Below, piece after piece: positions 1 to 7,854 of a stretch of 28,192 nucleotides of DNA. Positions within the stretch are counted from its first letter, which is position 1. Each line of letters starts with the position of its first letter. The notes below the pieces were generated by a model. The model was not told the DNA's origin, did no database searches, and worked only from the letters and a program-made list of their open reading frames with translations. The position numbers and the translations under genes are program-made. This stretch comes from HXMU1420-2 sp040830545 (GTDB lineage Bacteria > Pseudomonadota > Alphaproteobacteria > Rhodobacterales > Rhodobacteraceae): positions 1-28,192 of the forward strand of contig JBFOMB010000043.1 of assembly GCA_040830545.1 (NCBI GenBank). The letters are read 5' to 3'.

Positions 1-134
1 CACTGCGACGTGTCACACCCAACATGCGTACCAGTCATCCCCAACGTCTCGCGCAGAAAACCAGACAACAACGTCCGACCCTCAACTTCTCCAGACGCAG
101 ATACGCCGTTAACCGTCATTGAGACTTGAGCCAT
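1..134 (-). CDS. coxS: Partial: small [2Fe-2S] subunit of a CO dehydrogenase/xanthine dehydrogenase-type hydroxylase (5' end only)
   Basis: Only the first 44 codons lie in the window; the gene continues past the left edge. Translation from the ATG at 134-132 gives an N-terminus with VNG near residue 8, GRTLLSGFLRETLG at 19-32 and THVGCDTSQ at 36-44. This is the ferredoxin-like N-terminus of the CoxS/XdhC-type iron-sulfur subunit. Cys40 is the first ligand of the plant-type [2Fe-2S] site, and the cut falls inside the next codon (TG-), expected to be the second Cys. An extended AGGAGGAGGAG Shine-Dalgarno lies 138-148 and fixes the start. In this family the protein passes electrons from a molybdopterin subunit to a flavin subunit. 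The substrate (CO or an organic compound) cannot be told from this fragment. The gene is divergent from the SDR at 395. Confidence 0.85.
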   Translation of the reverse strand, partial: MAQVSMTVNGVSASGEVEGRTLLSGFLRETLGMTGTHVGCDTSQ

Positions 135-394
135 CGGCTCCTCCTCCTGAGTAATTTATTTTCCCTGTCATGGAGTTAAACACGCTGCACCGGGCTTGAG
201 AAGGGCCAACTTCGTGCGAGTGTGCGCCGTTGTGGCCAGCGTTAGTTGGAATACCGCGTTGCAAGGGCCAGCGAAAAGCCGGGGAATTCAGTGAAAGGCA
301 CAGCAATCCCGCCCAACCGCATGCTATCATTGCCCCAGACCAAAACCCAGTCACCGGGCAGAGAGCCATGGGACGTCGTGCTGGAGGTGTTGAG
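135..394. promoter_or_regulatory. Divergent intergenic region between the coxS-like gene and the SDR gene
   Basis: This is 260 bases without a convincing gene. It must carry the promoters of the two divergent genes. Visible signals are the strong SD of the coxS-like gene (138-148) and GGAGGT at 383-388 for the SDR. I could not pick out a confident -35/-10 pair or a clear operator. Open frames crossing it continue into the SDR gene or lie antisense to it, and look like chance. Confidence 0.4.
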
Positions 395-1150
395 ATGGCA
401 GCAAGTCGATTTGAGGGCGCGCGCGTGTTGGTCACCGGAGGCAGTCGGGGCATTGGGCGGGCAATTGCTCAGGCCTTTGTTGCCGAAGGCGCGCGGGTGG
501 CCGTGGGTGGCCGAACCAAGGCATCTGCAACGGTCACGGCAAAAGAGATTGGTGCGATCCCCGCGCCCGGGGATGTTACAACTGTGGCGGGTTGTGACGC
601 GACAGTGGGCGCGGCAGTTCAGGGCCTCGGCGGGTTGGACATTCTGGTCAACAACGCGGGCGTGTTCATCCGCGAACCCATCGCGCAACAGTCCGAGGCG
701 AGCTGGGACCTGATTATGGCCGCCAACGTCAAAAGCGTTCAGTTCTGCACCCGTGCCGCCATTCCCGCATTGCAGGCCGCGCGAGGCAACATCGTCAACA
801 TCGCGTCCGAAAGCGGGTTGAACGGCTATCCGGGAAGTTCGGCTTATTGCGCCTCCAAAGGAGCGGTGGTGAACCTGACACGGTCGATGGCGATGGAACT
901 GGCTCCGGACATTCGTGTAAATGCCCTGTGTCCGGGAGTAGTGGAGACTGACATGTCCCGCGCCGGGTTTGCAGTGGACGGGGACGAGGACGAGGGCATG
1001 CGACAACAGCAGACGGCTTATCCGCTGGGGCGCATTGGAACGGTAGAGGAATGTGCGGCGGCGGTGCTGTTTATGGCCTCGGCAGAGGCCGGGTTTATCA
1101 ATGGCGCAGCACTCCCTTTGGAAGGCGGCGCGACGGTCGGGAAGTGGTGA
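395..1150 (+). CDS. Short-chain dehydrogenase/reductase (SDR) family oxidoreductase
   Basis: A classical SDR of 251 aa, probably NAD(P)(H)-dependent and cytosolic. It shows the cofactor motif TGGSRGIG near residue 12, NNAG near residue 83, and the catalytic set Ser138, Tyr151 and Lys155 (YCASK). PGVVETDM follows the catalytic region, as in FabG-like enzymes. The ATG at 395 is chosen because GGAGGT (383-388) sits six bases before it and the Rossmann fold begins at once. The frame stays open upstream to 230 without family similarity. The substrate is unknown; 3-oxoacyl reductases and sugar or alcohol dehydrogenases share these motifs. It is divergent from the coxS-like gene and convergent with the CoA-transferase, so no operon partner gives a clue. 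Confidence 0.9.
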   Translation: MAASRFEGARVLVTGGSRGIGRAIAQAFVAEGARVAVGGRTKASATVTAKEIGAIPAPGDVTTVAGCDATVGAAVQGLGGLDILVNNAGVFIREPIAQQSEASWDLIMAANVKSVQFCTRAAIPALQAARGNIVNIASESGLNGYPGSSAYCASKGAVVNLTRSMAMELAPDIRVNALCPGVVETDMSRAGFAVDGDEDEGMRQQQTAYPLGRIGTVEECAAAVLFMASAEAGFINGAALPLEGGATVGKW

Positions 1151-1236
1151 TGGCGACGTTGATACGCTACCCCGAAACCGGCCTTCTGATGCGGCTACGA
1201 AACACTCGGTGCATGTCGCCAGCCACTACTTTTCTA

Positions 1237-2451
1237 TTAATCTTCGAAAGGCTGAGCACCAGTGGCGACGCCTTCGCGGATCAATGCGGCAATCTCAGCC
1301 TCTGCATAACCCAGCTCTGCCAAAACGGATTGTGTATCCTCGCCCAGCATCCGACCCGGTCTGGGCGGATCAACTGGCGTGGCAGAAAACCGCGCGGGTG
1401 AACGTGCCTGCCGCAACCGTCCGGCTTGTGGATGGTCGGTTTCGATCACAACACCGTTGGCCTGCACCTGCGGGTGCTGGAACATCTCGCCGCGTGTCAG
1501 CACAGGCGCGCAAGGCACGTCATGGGCGGGCAGCCGCTCCAACCAGTTGGCTGTTGTGTCGGTCAACAAAGCCTCTTGCGTAATTTCCAGCCGGGCGGGT
1601 TTGTTGATTTCGCGCAGGGCGGCGGTTTTGAACCGCTCGTCCTCGAGCCAATCGGGTCTCCCGACAGCCGCTGACAATCCTTTCCAAGTACGATCCGTGT
1701 GGGCGGACACAGCCATCCAGCCATCAGACGTCTGATAGATCAATTCGATAAAGCTTTGCGTTTGGCCGGTATCTTCTTCCTCCACCTCGTCCCCGACAAA
1801 AGTGTAGCCGGTCATGTCCGAGCTCCAGAGGAAATGCACCACCGTGTCCAGCATCGACAGGTGCAGATGTGTGCCCTGCCCTGACCGTTCCCTTGCCAGC
1901 AATGCTGCCGTGATCGCCTGGCTCGCCTGAATGGCCGTGACCTTGTCCGGCAGGATCGTGCGCACCAGACGAGGCCGGGCAAAGTCCGACCCGCCCTGGA
2001 CCGAAGCCAGACCGGACAGCGCCTGGATCAGCGGGTCATAGACCGGCTTGCCCGCCCAATCGCCTTCGAACCCGAAGCCGGCGATGGAGGCGTAGACAAT
2101 GTCGGGCTTCACCGCGCGGATCACATCTTCGCCAATGCCAATCCGCTCGGCCACGCCGGGGCGGAAGTTCTGCACGAACACATCCGCCGTTTCACACAGC
2201 TTCAGCAACGCCTCGACCCCGCGCGGGTCCTTGAGGTTCAGCGTCACACAACGCTTGTTCCGGTTATTGTTCAGAAACGCCGCTGCAAACCCGCCGCGCC
2301 GGTCAGCGACTTCGCGGGTGTGATCGCCGCCGGCGGGGTGTTCGACCTTGATCACCTCGGCGCCCTGATCGGCAAGGATCATCGTGGCGAACGGGCCTGA
2401 TATCATGGTGGTCAGATCGACGATGCGAAAACCGTGCAGTGGTCCGGGCAT
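1237..2451 (-). CDS. Family III CoA-transferase (CaiB/BaiF/Frc type)
   Basis: A protein of 404 aa, the normal length for family III CoA-transferases, which move CoA between carboxylic acids through an enzyme-bound mixed anhydride. The N-terminus has the typical VDLTTMISGPFATMILADQG stretch (11-30) followed by AEVIKVEHPAGGD, then NNRNKR at 62-66 and VFVQNFRPGV at 91-100. Asp202 in LSMLD fits the catalytic Asp169 of formyl-CoA transferase. AGGAG lies five bases before the ATG. It is divergent from the PhyH-like gene with 147 bases between the starts, so they may share regulation. The acyl substrate (oxalate, carnitine, succinyl or other) cannot be read from the sequence. Confidence 0.92.
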   Translation of the reverse strand: MPGPLHGFRIVDLTTMISGPFATMILADQGAEVIKVEHPAGGDHTREVADRRGGFAAAFLNNNRNKRCVTLNLKDPRGVEALLKLCETADVFVQNFRPGVAERIGIGEDVIRAVKPDIVYASIAGFGFEGDWAGKPVYDPLIQALSGLASVQGGSDFARPRLVRTILPDKVTAIQASQAITAALLARERSGQGTHLHLSMLDTVVHFLWSSDMTGYTFVGDEVEEEDTGQTQSFIELIYQTSDGWMAVSAHTDRTWKGLSAAVGRPDWLEDERFKTAALREINKPARLEITQEALLTDTTANWLERLPAHDVPCAPVLTRGEMFQHPQVQANGVVIETDHPQAGRLRQARSPARFSATPVDPPRPGRMLGEDTQSVLAELGYAEAEIAALIREGVATGAQPFED

Positions 2452-2598
2452 GGGGTGCTCCTGTCTGGTTGGCAGAGACTACCGGCAGGCCCGCGGAAAA
2501 GGAAAGAGCGGTCGCGCAGTTGTGTGATCGGACATTGCGACGGAAGATTTGACCTATAGCGGATGTGGTTTCACACTCGGGACCAGAGGAGGAGCCCC
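2452..2598. promoter_or_regulatory. Divergent promoter region between CoA-transferase and PhyH-like genes
   Basis: 147 bases separate two divergent start codons, each with a good Shine-Dalgarno (AGGAG for the minus gene, AGGAGGAG for the plus gene). It must hold both promoters. No clear operator palindrome was found. Confidence 0.4.
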
Positions 2599-3780
2599 AT
2601 GAAAGACGCAAATGCCCCTGGCGCGGGGTACTATGACCCGGACGCCTGTGATCTGGACGCCTTCTCGGCACTGATCGACCAGACAGCGACAGCGGCCATG
2701 GCCCCCCGAGCGGCGCAGATTGAACGAAACGTCCCGATCTATGACATGGCCGTCCTGCGCGCTGAATTGGAACAGGATGGCAAGCGACAAGCGTTGATGG
2801 CCGAATGGGCCAATGTGTTGCGCGACGGGTCCGGTGTGTTGGTCTTGCGAACGGCTTATGCCAATACCGACGTGATCGACTCGGCAACGGCAATCTATGA
2901 GGCGATCATCGCAGCAGAGAAGAAAGGCGCAGGCGGCGGCGGTGACCATTTCGCGGCGGCGGGTGCAAATGACCGGATCTGGAACTCGCTCCAGAAACTC
3001 TGCGAACAGGCCCCGGATGTGTTTCTGCGTTACTTCGCCAATACCTCCATTGCCGCTGTGTGCGAGGCTTGGCTGGGCCCTGGTTACCAGATGACAGCGC
3101 AGGTCAATCTGGTGCATCCGGGCGGCGCGGCGCAGCAAGCGCATCGGGACTACCATCTGGGGTTTCAATCGGCGGAGGCCAGTGCGCTTTACCCTGCCCA
3201 CGTGCACGACCTGTCGCCACTGCTGACCTTGCAAGGGGCGGTTGCGCATTGTGACATGCCCGTGGAAAGCGGTCCGACCAAGCTGTTGCCGTTTTCGCAA
3301 GCCTATCGTCCGGGTTATGCCGCGCGGCGTCGGGCCGAGTTTCGGGCGTTGTTCGAAGACTGGCATGTGCAACTGCCGCTCAACAAAGGCGACGCGCTGT
3401 TCTTCAACCCGGCCTTGTTTCATGCGGCCGGCGCAAATTCGAGCAAGGACATCGCACGGATGGCCAATCTTCTACAGGTCTCTTCCGCCTTTGGGCGCGC
3501 GATGGAGAGCGTGGATCGCGTGAAGATGTGCAAACTGATATATCCGCATGCAATAGTGGCACGGGCACAGGGCGACATGACGGCGTCAGAATTGACTGCC
3601 GGGATTGCAGCCACGGCAGAGGGCTATTCCTTCCCCACCAATCTGGATCGTGACCCGCCCAAAGGCGGTCTGGCCCCGGAAACGCAACAGGCGTATTTCT
3701 GGCGTGCCTTGCGGGAAGGGATTGATACCGACGCGTTCGCCGCGCATTTGAACATGATGCAGGAGGCCCAGCGCGCCTAA
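2599..3780 (+). CDS. Phytanoyl-CoA dioxygenase (PhyH) family protein
   Basis: A 393-aa protein with the Fe(II)/2-oxoglutarate facial triad of the PhyH superfamily: His182-x-Asp184 (AHRDYH) and distal His275 (ALFHAAG). Arg287 (DIARMAN) is the likely 2-oxoglutarate anchor. Such enzymes hydroxylate an unactivated carbon using O2 and 2-oxoglutarate. The ATG at 2599 is preferred because AGGAGGAG directly precedes it; an in-frame ATG at 2563 lacks a site. It is longer than many bacterial PhyH proteins, with about 100 extra N-terminal residues before the double-stranded beta-helix. It is divergent from the CoA-transferase and convergent with the MFS gene. The substrate is unknown. Confidence 0.85.
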   Translation: MKDANAPGAGYYDPDACDLDAFSALIDQTATAAMAPRAAQIERNVPIYDMAVLRAELEQDGKRQALMAEWANVLRDGSGVLVLRTAYANTDVIDSATAIYEAIIAAEKKGAGGGGDHFAAAGANDRIWNSLQKLCEQAPDVFLRYFANTSIAAVCEAWLGPGYQMTAQVNLVHPGGAAQQAHRDYHLGFQSAEASALYPAHVHDLSPLLTLQGAVAHCDMPVESGPTKLLPFSQAYRPGYAARRRAEFRALFEDWHVQLPLNKGDALFFNPALFHAAGANSSKDIARMANLLQVSSAFGRAMESVDRVKMCKLIYPHAIVARAQGDMTASELTAGIAATAEGYSFPTNLDRDPPKGGLAPETQQAYFWRALREGIDTDAFAAHLNMMQEAQRA

Positions 3781-3799
3781 GGGTCTTAACCCTTGCGCG
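3772..3799. terminator. Bidirectional terminator-like hairpin between convergent genes
   Basis: AAGGGT (3779-3784), loop CTTA, ACCCTT (3789-3794) is a perfect six-base stem containing both stop codons' neighbourhood. Outer GC arms (3772-3775 with 3796-3799) extend it after a small internal loop. It spans the ends of the PhyH-like gene (stop at 3778-3780) and the MFS gene (stop at 3786-3788), as expected for a shared terminator. There is no long T-tract. Confidence 0.5.
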
Positions 3800-4958
3800 G
3801 CAAGGTCAGAACCAGCCCCAGCCCAATCACGGCAAAGACCAACAGGGTGCCGAACGCCGGTGTGTAACTGCCGGTCAGATCAAACGCCAACCCGGCCAGA
3901 ATTGGGCCGACCGATCCGCCGATTGTGCCAAAGAACAGGACCGTGCCGAAAATCGCACCGTGGGACTTCATCCCGAAATACTCGGCCACTGATGGTGAAA
4001 CGACAGTGAAGAAACCACCATGGCCAAAGCCATAGATGGCGATGAACACAAACAACAACGATGTGTTTTCGATGGTCAGGAACGCAACCAGACCAATGAT
4101 CAGGGTCGTGAAACACATCAAATAGCCGTTGCGCCCCCCGATCTGATCCACCAGGCCACCAACCGCCAGTCGACCGGCAATACTCGCCCCGCCGATCACG
4201 GTCATCATCGCGGCGGCCTTCTGCGTTGTCATGCCTAGATCCATACCATGCACGGGCAAGTGCAGCGGCAACGTCATCAGGGACGGGAAAAACAGGAACT
4301 GCATGATGCACATGGTCCAGAACAAACGCGACTTGCGCGCCTCTGCAAAGTCGACACCTTCCTGCAGTCCTGTCGCAGTTGCAGGTCCACCCGAAGCCGT
4401 CGCCGCAGGAAGCGACATCAGCATCGCCGCAATCAATAGCAGAACCGCACCACCCGCACCCAACACCAACATTGCGCTTTGCCAGCCAAAGGCCAAAATC
4501 AGCGACGCCGTCAGCAGCGGGATCACCATCTGGCCAATCGCCGTACCGATCTTGGCTACTGCCGTCATCAGCCCGCGCCGTCCTTCGAACCAGCGCGCCA
4601 CGGTGGACAAGGTCACAACGTCATGTGTGCCCATCCCCATCGCGATCAACGTGCCGAACAATAGGTACATCTGCCAGGGCGCAGAAATCTGCGAGAGCAG
4701 AATGTATCCCAGGCCATAGCTCAGCCCGGTCACCGCCAGTACCCTGCGTGGGCCAAAGCGGTCATTCAGTTGACCGCCAACCATCGCCAATACGCCCATC
4801 ATGAAAAAAGCCAGGGCGCTTGCACCAGACAACAATGTGCGCGACCAGCCGAATTCAGCCTGAAGTTCCTTGAAGAACAGGCCAAAAGAAAACAGCACGC
4901 CAATAATGGTGAATTGCGTCAGGCACGCGCCCGCAACGGTCAAATAACGCGGAGACAT
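3786..4958 (-). CDS. Major facilitator superfamily (MFS) transporter
   Basis: A hydrophobic protein of about 390 aa with roughly twelve membrane segments. The first begins at YLTVAGACLTQFTIIGVLFS. The MFS motif GGQLNDRFGPRR lies between segments 2 and 3, and a second copy-like GGLVDQIGGRNG lies in the C-terminal half. The general type resembles monocarboxylate/oxalate:formate-type carriers (a two-fold six-helix bundle with a GxLxDRxGPRR loop), but the substrate is not defined. The start is uncertain: 4958 (MSPRY) begins right before the first helix, 4988 is the next ATG upstream, and the frame is open to 5087. None has a strong SD. It is convergent with the PhyH-like gene, with five bases between. 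Confidence 0.88.
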   Translation of the reverse strand: MSPRYLTVAGACLTQFTIIGVLFSFGLFFKELQAEFGWSRTLLSGASALAFFMMGVLAMVGGQLNDRFGPRRVLAVTGLSYGLGYILLSQISAPWQMYLLFGTLIAMGMGTHDVVTLSTVARWFEGRRGLMTAVAKIGTAIGQMVIPLLTASLILAFGWQSAMLVLGAGGAVLLLIAAMLMSLPAATASGGPATATGLQEGVDFAEARKSRLFWTMCIMQFLFFPSLMTLPLHLPVHGMDLGMTTQKAAAMMTVIGGASIAGRLAVGGLVDQIGGRNGYLMCFTTLIIGLVAFLTIENTSLLFVFIAIYGFGHGGFFTVVSPSVAEYFGMKSHGAIFGTVLFFGTIGGSVGPILAGLAFDLTGSYTPAFGTLLVFAVIGLGLVLTLPRKG

Positions 4959-5232
4959 GGACAATTTCCCGATGGTGAACGAAGCCATGCAAACCACAAA
5001 GCCAAAGGAATGAACAGGTGAACTTGGTAAATTTGGTTGAGTCCAGATTTCCACGCAATCCGCCTGAAAATGCCAGATTCCGTCCATTTTTTGATGCGAA
5101 AACGCGTCAAACGGCCCAGTCAGACACCGTATTTACCCCGATTTGTCCACGCCCCGTCACCAATGCGCCCCTTTGTCGGCACAATGCTTAAGTACTTCTG
5201 TGGATAAGAAACGGATAAGGGCAGCAGTAATC
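4959..5232. promoter_or_regulatory. Divergent intergenic region upstream of MFS gene and response regulator
   Basis: About 270 bases between divergent genes. Near the response regulator it holds two direct copies of GGATAAG (5202-5208 and 5213-5219) exactly 11 bases apart, and the palindrome AAGTACTT at 5190-5197. AAGGG at 5217-5221 may serve as the ribosome-binding site for the ATG at 5233. Nearer the MFS gene a TTGGT/TTGGTT direct repeat occurs around 5025-5040. No confident sigma-70 promoter is seen. Confidence 0.35.
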
Positions 5233-6369
5233 ATGTCGATCTCGACCGGAACCTCGGGGAACGCCGTAGGCCAGTCAGCATCCAAATCGCGCAGCAACGC
5301 GAAGATGCGTGTACTGGTCGTAGACGACGAACTCAGCATTCTGGAACTGCTCAAGGCAGCACTGAGCGCGTTGGGCGATTTCGAAGTCTCCATCGCCTCC
5401 AGCGGCGCGGATGCGTTGAAGTTGGTGAACGGGCAGAAGAATCCGTTCGACTGCTTCCTTCTGGACATCCAAATGCCTCAGATGAATGGCATCACCTTGT
5501 GCCAGGAACTGCGTATGCGGTCCGAGTATCGCCATGCACCTGTGATCATGCTGACGGCCATGAGCGAGAAGAAGTATGTCGATCAGGCCTTTACCGCCGG
5601 AGCGACGGACTATGTTACCAAACCCTTTGACTTGCTGGAGCTGCGCAGCCGTCTGGGCACCGCGCGTCAGTTAGTCGAGGAACACAGCCGTGCCGCCGAC
5701 AGCATTGCCGTCGCACGCAAGCTGAAGGAAGAGCTGGACACCAACCTGCAGTTCAGCTTCGAGGACCCGATCACCATTGAGGGTATCGAACGGGTACTGG
5801 GCTTCACCGAATTCGAGAACTACGTGATGCAACTGAGCAGGCGGCACCGGTTCAACTCATACGTCACAGGGGTGATGATTGACGCAGGACGCAAGTTACA
5901 CGCCGAAATCTCCTCCAGCGACTTCCGCGACAGCCTGCACGACGTGGCACATGCCATATCCAAGCTGACCAAGAACGAAGAAAGCATGCTGTCTTACCGC
6001 GGCAATGGCATGTTCCTTGCAATCACCTATGGAAAGCAGAGCGTCCTGCCCCAGGAGGCAACGACGCAGTTGAACCAGTTGGTCGGCACACTGCAAGCCC
6101 GTCGCCGTACAGATTACACTGTGCGGTTGGTCATTGGCGAACCGGTCTGCACACGTGCTTTGACCAAGTTCGGCGCGCTCTACTCCATCAACAAAGCCAT
6201 CGAGAATGTGGAGTCGCAGGACGCTTCATCCAAGGATGTGGTGAAATTCTCCAAGCGGATGCTGCAGGATCGTGTACGCCCCGACGACAAGGCGTCACGT
6301 GAACGCCGTGCCTATCAGGCCGTATTGCAAGAGTTGCTGCAAGAGGATCGCACGCTGAGCCAGCGCTAG
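5233..6369 (+). CDS. Response regulator with receiver domain and degenerate GGDEF-like output domain
   Basis: A protein of 378 aa. Residues about 24-145 form a CheY-like receiver: VVDDE acidic pair, phospho-acceptor Asp78 (LLDIQMP), Thr in MLTAMS and Lys in VTKPFD. A coiled linker (REL-/RKLKEELDTN region) leads to a C-terminal part laid out like a diguanylate cyclase: DPITIEGIERVL, a MIDAGRK strand, and RGNGMF at 256-261 where RGGDEF would stand. The signature Asp-Glu is lost, so cyclase activity is not expected; it may bind a ligand or partner. The start at ATG 5233 has a modest AAGGG 11 bases upstream; ATG 5305 is an alternative. The histidine kinase follows after 63 bases and is the likely phosphodonor. 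Confidence 0.88.
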   Translation: MSISTGTSGNAVGQSASKSRSNAKMRVLVVDDELSILELLKAALSALGDFEVSIASSGADALKLVNGQKNPFDCFLLDIQMPQMNGITLCQELRMRSEYRHAPVIMLTAMSEKKYVDQAFTAGATDYVTKPFDLLELRSRLGTARQLVEEHSRAADSIAVARKLKEELDTNLQFSFEDPITIEGIERVLGFTEFENYVMQLSRRHRFNSYVTGVMIDAGRKLHAEISSSDFRDSLHDVAHAISKLTKNEESMLSYRGNGMFLAITYGKQSVLPQEATTQLNQLVGTLQARRRTDYTVRLVIGEPVCTRALTKFGALYSINKAIENVESQDASSKDVVKFSKRMLQDRVRPDDKASRERRAYQAVLQELLQEDRTLSQR

Positions 6370-6432
6370 TCGGCCACCGGTCAACGTACCTGAACAAAAC
6401 CCACCACACGAATCAAGGTCGGGACACACGAG

Positions 6433-7854
6433 ATGAGCAGCACCACAATGACCACGGATATGGCCCTTGCCGGTCATACCCTCCCGGAACAGGGGGGGCG
6501 AAACTCCGGTGCTCGGCTCAAACGGCAACTGACTGATTACTACGACATCTCGACCAAGCTGATATGGCAGCGGCAGGCCATTTTCTTTGCGGCAACGATG
6601 CTGACAGCATTCTATTTTGACGCTGCGAAGTCCCTGATCTGCTACGCCGCCGTACTGTTCACCGAACTGGTGGACCTTTCCATGGCGCGACGTCTGAAAG
6701 CCTGGAAAGGCACAGACCGAGGCAAAGCGCGAAAATTGCTTGCCTGGGTGATGGCGAATACGGTGCTAAGTGCGGGCGCTATTTGCCTGTTCGTTACGGT
6801 CATCGCATTGCAACAGGGAAATGGCGGGCACTTCACGCCACTGTTTTTCCTTTTTGCAGCCGCCCTGTTTGCAGCGATGAACAACCACCAACTGATCCCT
6901 GCACTGGTGCTGCGGTTGGCTATATACGGCGCGACCTTCCTGTTCATTGCATTCCTCGACATCTGGCGGTTCAATCCCCCGTTACAATCCGAACCCTGGC
7001 TGCATGTGTTCACAGTCGCCTTTGTGATGTATTTCATCATCGACTGTTCCTTCGTGTTCCTCGCGATGTATCGCGAGCGGATGGAGCAGATGGAAATTCT
7101 GAACGAAAAGCACAAGCGCGCGCTGGAAGCCTACAAGCTGAAGTCAGAGTTTGTCTCGACCGTCAGCCATGAATTGCGAACACCGCTGACGTCAATCAAA
7201 GGATCGCTGGACCTGATCAACTCGGGCGCTTTGGGCGAGATGCCAGAGGCCATGGCCCCAATTGCGGATATCGCCACCAAGAACGCGACTCGCCTTGCGG
7301 ACCTGATCAACGATATCCTGGACCTGCAGAAATTCGAGGCGGGCGAGATGGTGTACAACTTCCGCCCACTTGAATTGTGCGCTCTGGTCAGTGACGCAGT
7401 AGATGCCAATCGCGGCTATGCCGAGGGGTTGGGCCTAACCCTGATCGCAGACCTGCCCGAATCCGATGAGGTTTATGTCAGCGGGGATGAGGCACGTTTG
7501 ATGCAGGTGATGGGCAACATCATATCAAACGCATTGAAGTTCAGCCACGCTGGCGGCGTGGTGCGGGTCGGATATCGAACGCTGGGCCATCGGGTGCGCA
7601 TCTGGGTCGAGGACAAAGGCATCGGAATCCCCGAACACTCCCAGGAAAAGGTGTTCGAACAATTCACCCAGATCGACGGGTCGGATCAAAGACGCGCCGG
7701 CGGGACCGGCCTGGGCATGAACATATCCCGTCGCATCGTTGAACAGCATGATGGCCTGATCGATTACGTCAGCGAAGTTGGCAAAGGCACAACGTTTTTT
7801 GTTGAGCTCGACATCCTCGAGTTGCCCGAGATGGAATTCTTCGACGATGCCTGA
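6433..7854 (+). CDS. Membrane-bound sensor histidine kinase
   Basis: 473 aa. The N-terminal half has about five to six membrane helices (roughly residues 45-75, 94-118, 128-148, 155-180, 190-215) with no recognisable periplasmic sensor domain. A short coiled segment (RMEQMEILNEKHKRALEAY) then joins the kinase core. The HisKA motif FVSTVSHELRTPLTSIKG carries phospho-acceptor His246. The HATPase part shows the N box NIISNALKFS (~360), G1 box DKGIGIP (~394), F box FEQFTQ and G2 box GTGLGMNIS (~427). It is complete and should be active. It lies between a response regulator and an AHL synthase gene on the same strand, suggesting one signalling unit. The signal sensed is unknown. Confidence 0.93.
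   Translation: MSSTTMTTDMALAGHTLPEQGGRNSGARLKRQLTDYYDISTKLIWQRQAIFFAATMLTAFYFDAAKSLICYAAVLFTELVDLSMARRLKAWKGTDRGKARKLLAWVMANTVLSAGAICLFVTVIALQQGNGGHFTPLFFLFAAALFAAMNNHQLIPALVLRLAIYGATFLFIAFLDIWRFNPPLQSEPWLHVFTVAFVMYFIIDCSFVFLAMYRERMEQMEILNEKHKRALEAYKLKSEFVSTVSHELRTPLTSIKGSLDLINSGALGEMPEAMAPIADIATKNATRLADLINDILDLQKFEAGEMVYNFRPLELCALVSDAVDANRGYAEGLGLTLIADLPESDEVYVSGDEARLMQVMGNIISNALKFSHAGGVVRVGYRTLGHRVRIWVEDKGIGIPEHSQEKVFEQFTQIDGSDQRRAGGTGLGMNISRRIVEQHDGLIDYVSEVGKGTTFFVELDILELPEMEFFDDA

Noticed and set aside
242..1006. 254-codon antisense open frame across the SDR gene
   Set aside because: It is a high-GC shadow of the SDR coding frame with no recognisable domain; the SDR has all catalytic motifs and a good ribosome-binding site.
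1151..1236. Terminator between convergent SDR and CoA-transferase genes
   Set aside because: No stable stem with a T-tract was seen.
2554..3423. 289-codon antisense open frame across the PhyH-like gene
   Set aside because: It is rich in Arg/His/Gln with no motif, while the opposite strand carries a full dioxygenase site.
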